Below, piece after piece: positions 33,329 through 44,727 of a DNA stretch of 64,000 nucleotides (positions within the stretch are counted from its first letter, which is position 1; the number at the start of each line of letters is the position of its first letter). The DNA is from Nannochloropsis oceanica (taxonomy: Eukaryota; Sar; Eustigmatophyceae; Eustigmatales; Monodopsidaceae). The position numbers and the translations under genes were made by a program. The stretch spans positions 305,001 through 369,000 of the forward strand of contig CP038132.1 in assembly GCA_004519485.1 (NCBI GenBank), given 5' to 3'. The notes beneath the pieces were generated by a model that worked only from the letters and a program-made list of their open reading frames with translations, did no database searches and was not told where the DNA came from.

Positions 33329-36300
33329 ATGAAGGTGAACTTATATGCGTACGCACACCCACATCGCACACAACCACAGGCGCATCATCCCACCATTACG
33401 CTCGCCGAGGACTCCGATCTGTCAATGAACCCCGCAGCAGCCGCAGTAGCAGCAGCAGCAGCCGCAGTAGCAGCAGCAGCAGCCGCAGCAGCAGCAGCAG
33501 CAATACAACTACCATTACAAGAGTCGCACGGGCGGTTGCCCTTTCCCCTTCTCCTCATCCTGCTAGCCAGCAATTTACCATGTGCTTCACCCTTCATGCT
33601 GCCGGCTTCGGGACCAAGCCCTCCCCCCTTTCCTTCCTCCCTCCCATCTCCTACGTGGGTCACAAAGACCTGCCGCACCCAGACGACGACAATGATGGTC
33701 TACGTGCCACCACCACCGCCCCCGCAATCAGAAATTGATGCCTCGGCGCCTCCCCCCTCAACATATGCCTACTCCTCTTCCCCTTCTTCCGGGTGGTTGG
33801 ACGCGTGGTCCTTACTCCTCAAAGAAATTCGGCCTCCCATCCCTAGCGGCGCCCCGCGGTCCTTCGTTGAGCTCGTCCGCACGGATCGGCAAGGACGGAA
33901 GCGCACGCTAAGTCCTGCTGTCAAAGATGCCGAGATGCGGGAGTCGGTTCGTCGATTTTGGCGAATCCTTTCTCCAGAACTAGGGTATTTGACAACAGAT
34001 GAAGTTGCGCGGGTCAAGCTTGCGTTGGAAGTCAGTTGCTTGGCCCACCAAGGGCAAAAGCGAAAGTCGGGGGCGCCGTTCATCGAACACCCTGTAGAGG
34101 TGGCGAGGATTTTGGCAGGGCTTAGCATGGATGTCGATACGATATGCGCGGGTCTGCTGCACGACACGGCGGAAGACACCCACTTGCGCTTGGAGGAGAT
34201 AGGAGAGATCTTCGGGGAGGGCGTGCGACAGATCGTGGAGGGGGAGACCAAGGTGTCCAAGCTGGCTAAACTGGGTTCGTCGACAGCAGATTACGAGGAA
34301 ACTCAAGCGGAAAATCTCCGGTCACTTTTCTTGGCGATGTGCAATGACTACCGTGTAATTTATGTAAAGCTTTGTGATCGTCTCCACAACATGCGAACTC
34401 TTCAATTTATGTCTCCGGCGAAACAAATGAAGATTTCGAGGGAGACTTTGGACATCTACGCGCCGCTGGCTGATCGACTGGGGGTGAGGGGCCTTAAAAG
34501 TGAATTGGAGGATATCGCGTTTCGGTATGTGTACCCAAAGGAAAGCGAGGAGATCAGCGCGATGCTTGCGAATCGATCGGACGGGTATGAGGACGTGTTA
34601 GCTTCGACTCACATAGCCTTACACCAGATGCTCGAGCGAAAGCTGCTGCTTGACCAGCCCAAGCCGCTCAATTTAACGGTCACGGGGCGGTTGAAAGAGA
34701 AGTATTCGTTGTGGAGGAAGATGGACAGGAAAGCGAAAGAGGTAGGTAAGCCTGTTAGCTTGGACGATATCAAGGATGTAGTGGCCATGCGGATTGTGAT
34801 TAATGTGGATAGGCAGCCGGATGAGCCGGAGAGTGAGTGGAAGGGGCGCGGGATATACTTGTGTTTTCGGGTCATGTATTTGGTCCAGAGGCATTTGTCT
34901 GCTTCGGGTTACAAGAGCACGGTGGAAGACTATGTCTCGATCCCCAAGGTTAACGGCTATCAGTCGTTACACGCTACCATCATGAGGAATGGACAGGTGG
35001 TGGAGGTGCAGATACGGACGGATTGGTACGTTTTTCGTTAATAAAGAGGGAGGGACGGATTTGAGGAAGCAGGAGGGAGTGGGTGCGTTGGGTTGTGGTT
35101 GGAGTTGAGTATGCGTGTATCTGGATGCTTGCTCCGATTGCTCACTCCGCCCTCTTTCCCTCCTTCCTTCTTCTCTTCTTCTACTCTACCCCCTCGAAAG
35201 GATGCATGCCGTTGCCGAGATGGGATTGGCCGCCCACTGGCTCTACAAAGACGAGCAACGCCGGATAAGCGGCCCTGGCGGCAGTAGCAGTAGCAGTAGC
35301 AGTAGCAGTACCAGTACCAGCGGTGTTTCGAGTGGCAGCACCAGCCATTATCGCACTGCTTGGTTAACCTGCCTCAAAGACTGGCAAACGGAAGTGAATG
35401 CCCGGGATTTCGTCGAAGGTATGTGTGCTTGCTTGCCCGTTCGAGTTGATCCATGCTTTTGTTTGTGCACTATTCGCGCAATGGTGCGCCAAGCACACAT
35501 GAGGCATTTACATGTATAACCAGCTGCTGGGGGTTCACTTCTTCCTGCGCACATGCCCTCCTTCAATCTCAATCTCACTTGATCCCCCTCCCTTTCCCAC
35601 CCGTACACAAACACCACGCAGCCGTCCGCGCCGAAATCCTTGGCAGCCGCGTCTCCTTTTTTCTTAAAAACGGACGCATCCACGATCTTCCGCGTGGTGC
35701 CACTCTACTCGATGCCGGCTTCAAACTCCACAAACAAATTGGCTTGCACCTCCGGCTTGCCGAAGTCAACGGCCGTCCGGTCTCGTCTCTGGGGTACGTT
35801 GTCCAAAACGGTGACGTGTTGTACGTTGTGGCTACCCGAAACGCCAAGCCTTCCGTGCCTTGGGTTCGTGCCGCACACTGTCGAACCACGCGTGGGAAAA
35901 TCCGTACGTATTTCCGTACGAAAGAACATGGGGTGGCGGAAGAGGAAGGCCGACGGCTCGTACAAGCCCTGTTGGTATGGAACCAGGTGTTCCTTGAGAA
36001 GAAACTAGGCACGCTTCCGACTCCGGAGGATTTGGAAAGATCAGTAAAATCATTTACGGGTTACGCGTCACTGCAGGAGGTCTACTTTCAGGTGGCACTG
36101 TCGGTGGAGCCCCATGAAACGGGAGCCATGTTGGGAAGAGTGCTGGGACTAGATGCTGAAAGTGCTCATGAGTTGGACTTGACGCCTTTGATGGATAGAG
36201 GGCCGGAGGAGGAGGGTGAGGGATACAGGAAGGAGAGAGGAGAGGAGGTTCGGTTTAGTGCTCGGGGGGAGCAGGAGCCTGTGTATTTGTTGAGTCATAA

Positions 36301-37030
36301 CGGGCGGGAGACGTATCGATTGTGTCCTTGCTGTAGGCCTGTGGATGGCGATCCTCTGACGGGGCTGCGTGTGTGGGAGATGCCCCATGGCGAGGTAACG
36401 GTTGTTCATCGCGCCGACAAAGCCTGCCCGCTGTTGCAGGCAGGGGAGGAAGCAATGCTGGGGGCTGTGGGGGGAGAGAATGCGTCTTCGTCGATGGTCA
36501 GGGCACGAAGGGTGGATGTGGACGCGGAAAAGTTTAATATGGATGACGATAATGGGTATTTCCCAGTCTCAGTTGAGATTGGCGCAAGACGGGAACAGTT
36601 ATATGTCTTGTCAAATTTGGTTGCCTCCTTGGAGGCTGCTGAGGCGATGCTGTTAGATGCTGCGTTGGGTGTCAGTGAGAATAAAAGCAGTAGCAGGAGG
36701 GGTGGAATAGGGATTCCCAGCAGTGGTGCTGAGGAGATGCACGAGATGGAGAACGAGGAGGAGGAGGGAGACGACGACACCTTGGTGATCCGGTTTCTCA
36801 TTGGTGTCCATAATCTGGCCCATGTCGAACGGCTACTTGCGGGTTTTAAAGCGGTAGCGGGGGTGTTGAGTGCCGCGCGGAGTGATATGATAGGGCCAAC
36901 GAAGGACCCACGGCCACGAGGGGTGAGAGAGCACGATGCCCACCAGCTGGGCTCGGCCTTGGAAGAGGTTCTGGTGCCCGAGATGGAGGAAGAGATCAAG
37001 ACAGAGAGAGATTATGAATTTACTGTGTAG
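33329..37030 (+). CDS. RSH: RelA/SpoT homologue, (p)ppGpp synthetase/hydrolase
   Basis: Three exons, 33329..35025, 35201..35418 and 35622..37030, 1107 aa. Joins restore IRTDW-MHAVAEMGLAAHW and DFVE-AVRAEILGSRV. N-terminus: poly-Ala from GCA repeats, then a hydrophobic stretch LLLILLASNLPCASPF suggesting plastid targeting. The HD hydrolase domain is intact (FIEHPVEVA, GLLHDTAEDT, CDRLHNMRTL). The synthetase domain is intact (DIKDVVAMRIVI, DYVSIPKVNGYQSLHATI, VVEVQIRTDW). A TGS domain follows (LPRGATLLDAGFKLHKQIGL, VNGRPVSSLGYVVQNGDVLY), then the Cys domain (LCPCCRPV, GEVTVVHRAD) and an ACT-like end. RSH makes and degrades the alarmone (p)ppGpp, in algae mainly in plastids. Both activities should be possible. 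Confidence 0.93.
33431..33511 (+). repeat. (GCA)n coding repeat, poly-Ala in RSH
   Basis: GCA/GCC repeats with a few GTA units encode a long Ala tract near the N-terminus of the RSH protein, before its targeting sequence. Confidence 0.85.
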
Positions 37031-37672
37031 TTACATAGAACAGATCATCTAGTAATTTGTACATACATGATGGGCGTTCGACTTGCTTCGCGGGCGAGTG
37101 TTGTTGGATTTGCTTGCAAGCGAGGTTAGCACCAACAGCATCCATAAAAGATAGTAGATAACAATAAAGAATATATTGATGCACGAAGTTTTGATATTTT
37201 TGCTTCCCTCTTTGTTTGCCAAACGACTTGCTGGGGTATTCTTCGTGCGGTCCGTTGAAGCTACCCGGATAGCCAGTTTTCTAGGGTCCTTGCTCTATCC
37301 ACTGCATTTGAACATCACGCACATACGCAGCTTCAGTCGCACGTAAACAAAGCCCCTGGCTATCTCTTGCAGCGGCTGCTGTCCCCGCATTCATTCTGAT
37401 TTTAATATTTTTAGGAGTCTCCGCTAACCTCCCCAGCCCCACACAGCACAGCCCTCTCGTGACCGCCCACCCTTCACACAATCGACCACGACAAACTGGC
37501 CACCCGCCGCTTTGACCGCCGATGCTTTGATCGCCGGTGTGTGTGCTTCCTCTTCCTCCATCTTTTTCTTCAACTCTTTGCCGCTGCCCGGGTGCCTGCG
37601 TTTTTTGTTGGCAGCAGTAAGCCCCCTCTCCATTTTGCCTCCCGGCGCGCACGCAAGACGCAAGCCGTGTGC
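37031..37672. other. Gap between RSH and TrmB; open frame without ATG
   Basis: The TrmB reading frame stays open back to 37463 with no ATG, encoding a Leu/Phe/Ala-rich stretch (CFLFLHLFLQLFAAARVPAF) that resembles a targeting peptide. A spliced leader exon upstream is therefore possible. Nothing else recognised. Confidence 0.4.
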
Positions 37673-38674
37673 ATGCGTGAACCACCGTCCCCACAGGAGG
37701 ATAGCGCAGCCCTTATGTGTACATCATCGAACCAGGAGCAGGGAGATGACTGGAAAGCAACAACGATCGCGATGATGGAGGGACTAGATTTGGAGGAGGA
37801 AGACGTCAACCCCAGACGTTCCCCGGCGGAACGAAAGCGGCTGCGCAACTTACAAAAGAGGCCTGGGTGGTACCGCCGTGTCTCGCGGTGGGTGGGTAAG
37901 GGCACGAAAAAGCGCATCCGAGAGCTTTGGCCACGGTACGGGATAGAGCCTCCGGGCTGGCAAGTTAAGATGGACATTCCGGCCCTCTTTGCGCCGGACC
38001 GCGAGGTGCGAACGGTGGTGGTAGATGTGGGGTTTGGAGACGGGGCAACCCTTGTGACCAAGGCCTTGGAGCTACAAGAATTAGCGCCCGAAGTGGGATT
38101 CATGGGCTGTGAGTGGCATTCTGCCAGTGTTGGGGGAGCCTTGACGAGGATGAATGAAACGGCGGTGGAAAATGTGCGAATGTTGCGTGGTGATTTCCTG
38201 CACCACTTACGGGCTGGTTGGTTCGCACCCGGGGCTTTAGACGAGGTTTGCATCTTTTTCCCGGACCCGTGGCCAAGGCCTGAAGATCACGAGCGGCGGG
38301 TCATAAATGCTGTGTCGGTGGGACATTTGGCGGGGTGTGTGAAGCCTGGAGGGTTTCTACATGTCGCAACCGACGTGCGGGATTACGCAGCGTGGGTTGG
38401 GAAGGTGATGGAAGGAGATGGGGGCAATTGGGAGGCATGTTCTGTCCCGAAGGAGAGTGTTTTGTACCGAAGTCCGTCCCAGGATGGGGTGGAGGACGGG
38501 CCGCATTATCATCACGGATTGGAGGAGGTGGAGGCGATATACGGGTTGCTTGAGGCACGCCCACGGTGGCGGCCTTTGACGAGGTATGAAAGTCGAGGAA
38601 TTCACGAATTAGAGCATAAGATTTACGATTTGTGTTACCGACGGAAGTATATACCGGGAGAAGAATCAGCATGA
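37673..38674 (+). CDS. trmB: tRNA (guanine-N7-)-methyltransferase, TrmB family
   Basis: At least 333 aa from the first in-frame ATG at 37673. The SAM-dependent fold shows VVVDVGFGDGATLV (motif I), GCEWHS, RGDFLHHL, the family signature IFFPDPWPRPEDHERRVI and VKPGGFLHVATD, ending PLTRYESRGIHELEHKIYDL. TrmB methylates guanine 46 of tRNA. The bacterial-type single-subunit layout and a possible targeting stretch encoded just upstream suggest an organelle enzyme (inference). The true start may lie on an upstream exon, since the frame is open for 210 bases before the ATG. Confidence 0.9.
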   Translation: MREPPSPQEDSAALMCTSSNQEQGDDWKATTIAMMEGLDLEEEDVNPRRSPAERKRLRNLQKRPGWYRRVSRWVGKGTKKRIRELWPRYGIEPPGWQVKMDIPALFAPDREVRTVVVDVGFGDGATLVTKALELQELAPEVGFMGCEWHSASVGGALTRMNETAVENVRMLRGDFLHHLRAGWFAPGALDEVCIFFPDPWPRPEDHERRVINAVSVGHLAGCVKPGGFLHVATDVRDYAAWVGKVMEGDGGNWEACSVPKESVLYRSPSQDGVEDGPHYHHGLEEVEAIYGLLEARPRWRPLTRYESRGIHELEHKIYDLCYRRKYIPGEESA

Positions 38675-39011
38675 CAGTTAAACGGAAAAAGAAAATAAGT
38701 AATGTACATGTGATTTTTTTCTTCTTCATTGGAGTAGAAAGTACCCGCAAAATTCATATTCCTCCTTTTCTATGTTGGCACATTTCCTGTGTTTCCGTCC
38801 AAAGGAAGTAAGAAATTTCAAGAAAGATTACACCCTAAATGGTGTTCGTTCTACTCTGTTTTCGAGTTCAGCTTCTTGCGTGTTGCTACTGCTGCTCTTC
38901 TTCTTATTTTTCTACTTGTTCTCTCTTGGAAAAGTCATCTCGACCCCTATCAATTCAGTATATAAAGGTACACATTGTTCCTCTCGCCTCCTTTCTTTCT
39001 TTCTCTTTTTA

Positions 39012-39052
<41 letters not shown>

Positions 39053-39542
39053 TCCTTTTTCTGCTTTTGGTGGTAGTAGTAGTGATAGTAATATAAGTAG
39101 TAGTCATTGTTGTTGTCGTTGTTGTCGCTCTTGTCGTTCTTGCTGTTATTCGTTATTATACCATTATCATTACAAACAATATCTCGCGATCTATCTGTAT
39201 CTCTTGGTTTGCCTCTTCCCCACCTCCCTACTTTTTTCGGGCCCCTGCAACTGCGAGTCTGGAGTGACAAGAAGAGAAATGAGTATAACACAAATGTGCA
39301 CATTCACACGTACACGCACAAATATGGATAAACACCAAACCCATTTTTGAAAGAATATATACATCAAAAGACAGTGTAACAAACATAATAATTTAATGGT
39401 TTCATTTTCCTCCACCTCCTCATCCTCCTGCTGCAGCATTTGTATGCGCGTAGATCTCTCTCCCTTCCATCTAGTCCACCATCTCGTTCTATCTCAAAAC
39501 CAAAGCTTTATCTCCTGTATTGCATGAAGACCCATTATTCTC
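38675..39542. other. 3'-3' intergenic stretch with long poly-T
   Basis: Convergent gap between TrmB and the endosulfine-motif gene. It holds a T34 run and scattered TAG/GTT triplet repeats, and no gene I can support. Confidence 0.6.
39014..39047. repeat. T34 homopolymer
   Basis: Thirty-four consecutive T residues. Could be a genuine homopolymer or the trace of an old retroposed poly-A tail on the minus strand; no flanking target-site duplication was obvious. Confidence 0.9.
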
Positions 39543-41331
39543 TCACCTCACGGCGCCATGCCCCGTCTCCTTTTCTCCCTTTTCTCCTTGAGCCTGAATC
39601 GCCCTAGGCCTCTCGATCACAGCCGCATTCCCAGCAGCTGCTCGAGTTCTTGTATCTTTCTGCATGAAGTAATCCCCCGAATCAAATCTTGACAACTGCG
39701 GCATCATGAGCTGCTGTGGCCCTCCCTTCTCCTCCTCCTCTTCCCTGATTATATTGCTGCCCGTGTGAAAATGCTGCTGCTGGAAACGCTGGGGGTACTC
39801 GCGAGAATCAGGAAAATCATCTTCTAACCCCTGGATCTCCACAAACCCCTCACTAGAACGGCGCCGGCTGTGCATACGGGGTGGAACCTGCAAAACCGTC
39901 GGTACCACTGTAGCCTCCGAAGACCCCAACTCCAGCTCACTCTTTAAATGACTAGACAACGAAGAGGAAGTGGAAAACTCGCACTGGCTGTGCTTCCCTC
40001 CCTTCTTTCCTTTTGTATCTCCCTCTCTCCCGCCACGGGCCTTCCTTAAGGCGGCATCGGCAGAGTCATACCTCTTTAGTTCTGGTCTGTCAGACAGGTA
40101 GTGGTTCGCCAACATCCGCTTCACCTTCTCGCTAATTTCCCCCTCCTCCCTGGTTTCCTTTAGGTGGTTGTCTTCTGTCTCACTCTCCTTCCCCTCTTCC
40201 TCCTTCTCCTCTGCCACCGTCATAGCCCCGACATGAGAGCCATACAGGGCCGAAAGCGCTGCCCGCTGCGAAGGGCTCGGGCTCTCAGATGCACCAACCA
40301 CATCAATCTCACGCATCCCTCCCCCCGAGAAGTTCGTCTGGAACCGCCGCCGCTCTTCCTCCAGTTCCAACTCCTCCTGTCCTCCCTCCCCTCTTCCTAG
40401 CTCTCCATATTGCCGCTCCTTCTCGTCCAAAAACAATGGCATCTCCGGTAGAGCCGGAGAGCCCCGTGATGTGTCATCACAGCAGTGACTGTTGCTGCTG
40501 TGTGTGCGGCTGCTATAAGCGGAGGAAGAGCAGAAGACAGAAGACGACGAAAAGTCAGGGGAGGACGAGGAGGCCGTCGTGGGGGAAATAGAGGAGGCCA
40601 CACTAGTGCTCGCACTAGCAAAAACGGTACTCCAACCACCGCCAGTCATGTCGCTGTGGACTGCTCGGGCAGCCCCGTACATTTCGTGTTGCTCGGCGAG
40701 ACCATCTTCCAAGATGCCCGTCCCTTCAGCCATTTGCGAGCCAGATTCGGCGGTTAGGCTGGAGCGACGTGAGTGATGCGTGGGGAGGGGGTGGCCCCCA
40801 GGGCCGGTGCCTTCCTTGGCGCGGGTGGCCTGTTGAGATTTGGTTGAGCAACGGGGAGAGGAAGAGAGGTAGTGTGAGTAAGTGTGGCTGATGAGAATTA
40901 GAGACTCTTTTCTCTGATACAGGATGAATGTCGTCCACATGGACCGAGGCACAAGGGAATCTCGAGAATCGCCCGTTCAAAGGCTGGACGACGGGACCTT
41001 AAAGACGGGGTCGAGTGGGCTCATAAATACACTCTGACGATTCTGTTCTACATGCAAAACAAAGTATTTAGAAAGTGGATGGACGAGTCCATCACCACGT
41101 GAACATTCTCATGCTTTCGAGAACATTGAGACGGTTGCCGACGTACCGAACATGAAGACTTGCCATGCCCCTTGCGTTGCCCTCCCCCCCCCCCCCCCTT
41201 CCCTTCCAACTGGTGATATTTACCTCGGGGCTGACAGGCTCCGGCTGGACAATGGAAACGTGGGTATCGTTGCATTTCTTGGCCATTGCGCGGTGGCCTA
41301 AGGCCATGCGCAAGCTTCCAGAAGCGGCCAT
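39543..41331 (-). CDS. Protein with two endosulfine-like PP2A-inhibitor motifs
   Basis: Two exons, 41224..41331 and 39543..40829 (394-base intron, phase 0, AATCTCAACAG acceptor), 464 aa. The start is MAASGSLRMALGHRAMAKKC. Most of the chain is disordered and rich in Ser and Glu. Two short motifs stand out: KRYDSADAALRKA at about residue 288 and SRFDSGDYFMQKD at about 417. FDSGDY is the signature of endosulfine/ARPP19/Igo1, where the Ser is phosphorylated by Greatwall-type kinase and turns the protein into a PP2A-B55 inhibitor that allows mitotic entry. The run KVKRMLANHYLSDRPELK before the first motif also recalls the helix preceding the human motif (KLKAKYPSL). Family call is inference from motifs; the length (464 against about 120) and doubling are unusual. 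Confidence 0.55.
41184..41198. repeat. C15 homopolymer in intron
   Basis: Fifteen C residues on the plus strand, within the intron of the endosulfine-motif gene, close to its donor site at 41223. Confidence 0.85.
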
Positions 41332-42120
41332 GTGACGTGGAAACTTTGCTTGGTAGTGTGGCGTGTCTTTGCTTGCGAATCTGTGGGAGCGGTGGGTGAT
41401 ATTATGAGTGTGTGAGCTTATGGCGTGTGGGATGTCGATTTTATCTGCTGCATGCTACCGAGTACTTATGCACCAAGCTGCCAGCCGAATGGTGAGCCAG
41501 CCGGACCCGAATAAAATACTAACGGCGGTTTGACCGTAGACATTTTGGTTTGAATTCCACATATCATTGCGTCACAGTGTTTATCAAAAGGGTTGTAGTG
41601 TCTTGGCGGGGACCAAGCACAGACAGCCAATCAAACCCTCGATGGAAAAAGCGCGCTTGCATGCAATAGGTGCGGGATCCCGCCGGTTCGCTGCTCAACC
41701 CGCCTAAAGAGAAATCGATATAGACGAACAGTTATATGCCTCAGCTCTGACGCCGCGTAGACACCGTGCCTCCGCTTGGATTAGGCTTTACTTCAGAGCC
41801 ATTCGCATAGTCATCATGAGCATTATACTTTTTTGGGTTCTCTGTCCAAGCACAGGGGGAATGCACAAATTTCGAGAGGCAACAACCCCTGGGGCTTCAA
41901 CGGCCCACCTTAGCCGTTGGTAGAAACGCATCGCCGAGGACCGAGGAGTGAGGCATCATGAAATATCGTCAAGCGACAACCATTACTTTTTCACACTCCT
42001 TGCCCCTTCGCCGTGGTTGCCCTCGTTTGCACGGTTGTCGAATGCCTGTCGTTAACACCTGTACTTATTTGTTCATCTTTCTATTCTCTGGACAACACGC
42101 TAGTACACAGAGACACAATC
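41332..42120. other. Divergent promoter region, no gene seen
   Basis: About 790 bases between the divergent starts of the endosulfine-motif gene and MED31. I looked for tRNA or snRNA structure and saw none that holds up. Confidence 0.5.
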
Positions 42121-42705
42121 ATGATGCAGCCACCGCCTCAGCTTTCCAAACCCAGTGCTGCCAAAGCTGCACTACCCCAACAACATCACAATGCCTTGCC
42201 CGACGACGAAACCCGCTTCATCATTGAGCTGGAGTTCGTGCAGTGCCTGGCCAACGCCGACTACTTGCATTGGCTCGCCCTCAACAAATACCTGGACGAC
42301 CCGGCCTTCGTCGTCTTCCTACGCTATCTCAATTACTGGCGCCGACCGGAGTACGCACGATTTCTGGTTTATCCCCAGACCTTGGCCGTGCTTGAGCTGT
42401 TGGGACGAGCAGAAGTTCGAAAAGAGATAGGAAGGGTTCAGTATAAGGATTTTCTGCAGGACCAGCAATTGCTGCAGTGGCGGTTCTACCTCAACAACCG
42501 GCGACGACTCGCGGATGCGGGTTCACCAGCGGGTACGGAAGGTGAGCGACGTGCACTGAGAGCACTGAGTAAGGCTGGTGGGACATGGTCAAGTGCGTTG
42601 AATGAGCCACCGGGACCGCCCTTGTCAGTGGTAGATTCTGGAGGAGGAAGAGCAGGAGTGGCCGCCAGTAACGCCAAGCGAGCAGAACACCAGGCAAGAA
42701 TATGA
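42121..42705 (+). CDS. MED31: Mediator complex subunit MED31 (Soh1)
   Basis: Single exon, 194 aa from the ATG at 42121 (MMQPPPQLSK). The MED31 core is plain: ETRFIIELEFVQCLANADYL, HWLALNKYLDDPAFVVFLRY, LNYWRRPEYARFLVYPQTLA and a QQLLQWRFYLNNR end. MED31 sits in the middle module of Mediator, which links transcription factors to RNA polymerase II. The C-terminal 65 residues beyond the core are Gly/Ala/Arg-rich and not conserved in the family. The gene converges on the NOG1-like GTPase (155 bases between stops). Confidence 0.95.
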   Translation: MMQPPPQLSKPSAAKAALPQQHHNALPDDETRFIIELEFVQCLANADYLHWLALNKYLDDPAFVVFLRYLNYWRRPEYARFLVYPQTLAVLELLGRAEVRKEIGRVQYKDFLQDQQLLQWRFYLNNRRRLADAGSPAGTEGERRALRALSKAGGTWSSALNEPPGPPLSVVDSGGGRAGVAASNAKRAEHQARI

Positions 42706-42860
42706 AATGGAAAAAATAATATGAATATAATGCGATACCGTTGCATTGGTACGCTCGTGTGTGTGGAAGTGTACTTTACTTTCTTATCTTGTCCGTTTTC
42801 TCGCGCCTCAGTACTCGTACTGTCACCTCCCCCTCCCCCTCTTCCTCCTCCTCCTCCCCT

Positions 42861-44541
42861 TCAGCCTCCCGCCTCATCCTCCTTCTTTCTTAATCCAATC
42901 ACCGCCAAAACCTCCCGGACATCTCGCAACATTTCTCTCACCCTTGCCTCTAGCTCTACCAGGCCCGTGCCATCCTCCGTCGATACCCTTACTGCACCCT
43001 CCGGAGCCCGGGCCACTGATGGGTCTGACTCATCCATTGGTAAGTCTGCCTTGCTGATCACGTCTACCCACGGCCGTTTCGGGAATCGTGCCCGCAAGTC
43101 ATTTCGAATTTGAATTTGATTTTCAATCGAGGACAAGGCCCCTGAATTCCCCGTCAGGTCCAAAACGAACATCACGGCTGTCGGGAGATGTTGCATGCTT
43201 GCAAGGGTGAGCGCTTCCATCTCATTCCTTTCCCCGTCCGGCCGATTCAACACCCCCGGCGTATCCATCACCTGGCACTTCTCCGACGCCCAATCGTCGT
43301 ATGTGACATGCCCCAAGGTCATCCCGCGAGTCGTGAAAGGGTAATTGTTCACTTCAGGTGTTCCGGACGAGATGGCCCGGACTATACTACTCTTCCCAAC
43401 GTTCGGGGCTCCCACCAAAACAACGGTTGGGGTGTCAAGCTGCACGATGGGGATTTTTCTCAGCGCTTTCTGCACTTCTATTAAATTTAAAACGACTTCA
43501 GAATTGCCGAGAACGAGGTTTTCCACCTCGCGGAAACCCTCTTCGGTTAGGGCGATTGCCTCTGCTTTGCTACTCGCGTTTTTGGCGGCCCCTGCGTAGT
43601 GCTTGCCTGTTTCCAACACTGCTTTCCGCAATTCGTTAACAGCAGAGAGAACTTCTGGGAGGGTTTGGTGGCCTTGCTTGGCACGGGCGCGGACTGTTAA
43701 GTCGGCAAGTGTGGCTTCAAAAGGGTGGAGGACGGCAAGTTCATATTCGTACGCCTTAAGGGTATCTTTCAAAGGTTTGGAAATGCCCTTGGTGAGGGTG
43801 TCCAATTGCAGGGCCCCAAGCTTACGGGCACGCAGACGTTGGTTCTTAGTTTTCTCTTCATCGATCTGTGATTTGAATGGATGAGGGAGGAAGGGGGGTG
43901 AGTAAGACTTGGTCCTCGTCTTCATTCTCCCCACTCTTCCACCCCTTCCACCTCCTCTTGCATACCTTCAAATATTTGGATATCCGCAACGCCCGATTCA
44001 GCAATTCATTTGCTGGCGGGCACACAGGCAAGTTTTTGAGTCCCCCCGTCACCGTCCGACGTGGGCGGGCCCGCTTGGGGGCAAGCATGTGAGAGGGGGG
44101 GGCTTCGCCAGTCTCCGCACTAGCAGCAGCATCGGCCGCGGCCTCCATCGGGGTTTCGTGCGTGGAGGAGGACGAGGACTGTGCATGGATGTGACATATG
44201 TGTCGCACGGGAAAATATATAGATGCTACATTACTTTGCCGTTGGTGCTGGTGCAGGTGCTTGTGCTGGTGCTTGTTCGTCGTGGAGGAGGAGAAAAATG
44301 CTCCTATAAAAGAGGAGCAAGATCTTGGGTGGCTGGCATAGCTGCTGGAAGAGATTGAGCCCCACGCATGAAAATCGCCACCATGTCTTGCCGTGTACAC
44401 GACCAGGGAGCGGAAACTCCCGCTGCACAGGCAGGACATGGACAGCATGACTGCAAGAATCAAGCAGGAGTGCGAGGATGACGCGAGGCGTAGGGGATGA
44501 GAGTGGCGCGGCGGCGTCTCTAGGCAGAGTTTGTGCTCCAT
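42861..44541 (-). CDS. NOG1-like GTPase, probably organellar
   Basis: Two exons, 43966..44541 and 42861..43865 (100-base intron, phase 0, join RISKYLK-IDEEKTKNQR), 526 aa. The N-terminal NOG1-type helical region runs through GISKPLKDTLKAYEYELAVL. The G domain shows VLVGAPNVGKSSIVRAISSG (G1), YPFTTRGMTLGHV (G2), VMDTPGVLNRPDGERNEMEA (G3) and VDVISKADL (G4). NOG1/Obg-type GTPases act in large ribosomal subunit assembly. The first 90 residues are Ser/His/Arg-rich, and there is no C-terminal NOG1 extension, which fits a short organelle form (inference). Several ATGs are possible; 44541 is the most upstream, one near 44450 (MLSMSCLCSGSF) is an alternative. Confidence 0.82.
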
Positions 44542-44727
44542 GCAGCACTAAGCCACCATATGCAGGCCTTGGGGCGTTTTGTCCTCGAGATATACACAAC
44601 GGTCCCTGTCTTTATTGGTGGAGGGTATTGTGAACGGTGGATGGTCGCAATGTGCTTGAATTCGCTGTGGGCCAGAGGGGAGATAGGGCCCCTAACTTGG
44701 GGTCAGTCTTGCCTCCCCCATTTCGCA

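Noticed and set aside
39014-39047. T34 run as the tail of a retrocopy
   Set aside because: No coding relic or target-site duplication seen next to it.
41400-41940. Possible tRNA or small nuclear RNA
   Set aside because: A few GC-rich hairpins and a GGTTTGAATTCC word are present but no cloverleaf or conserved box set could be built.
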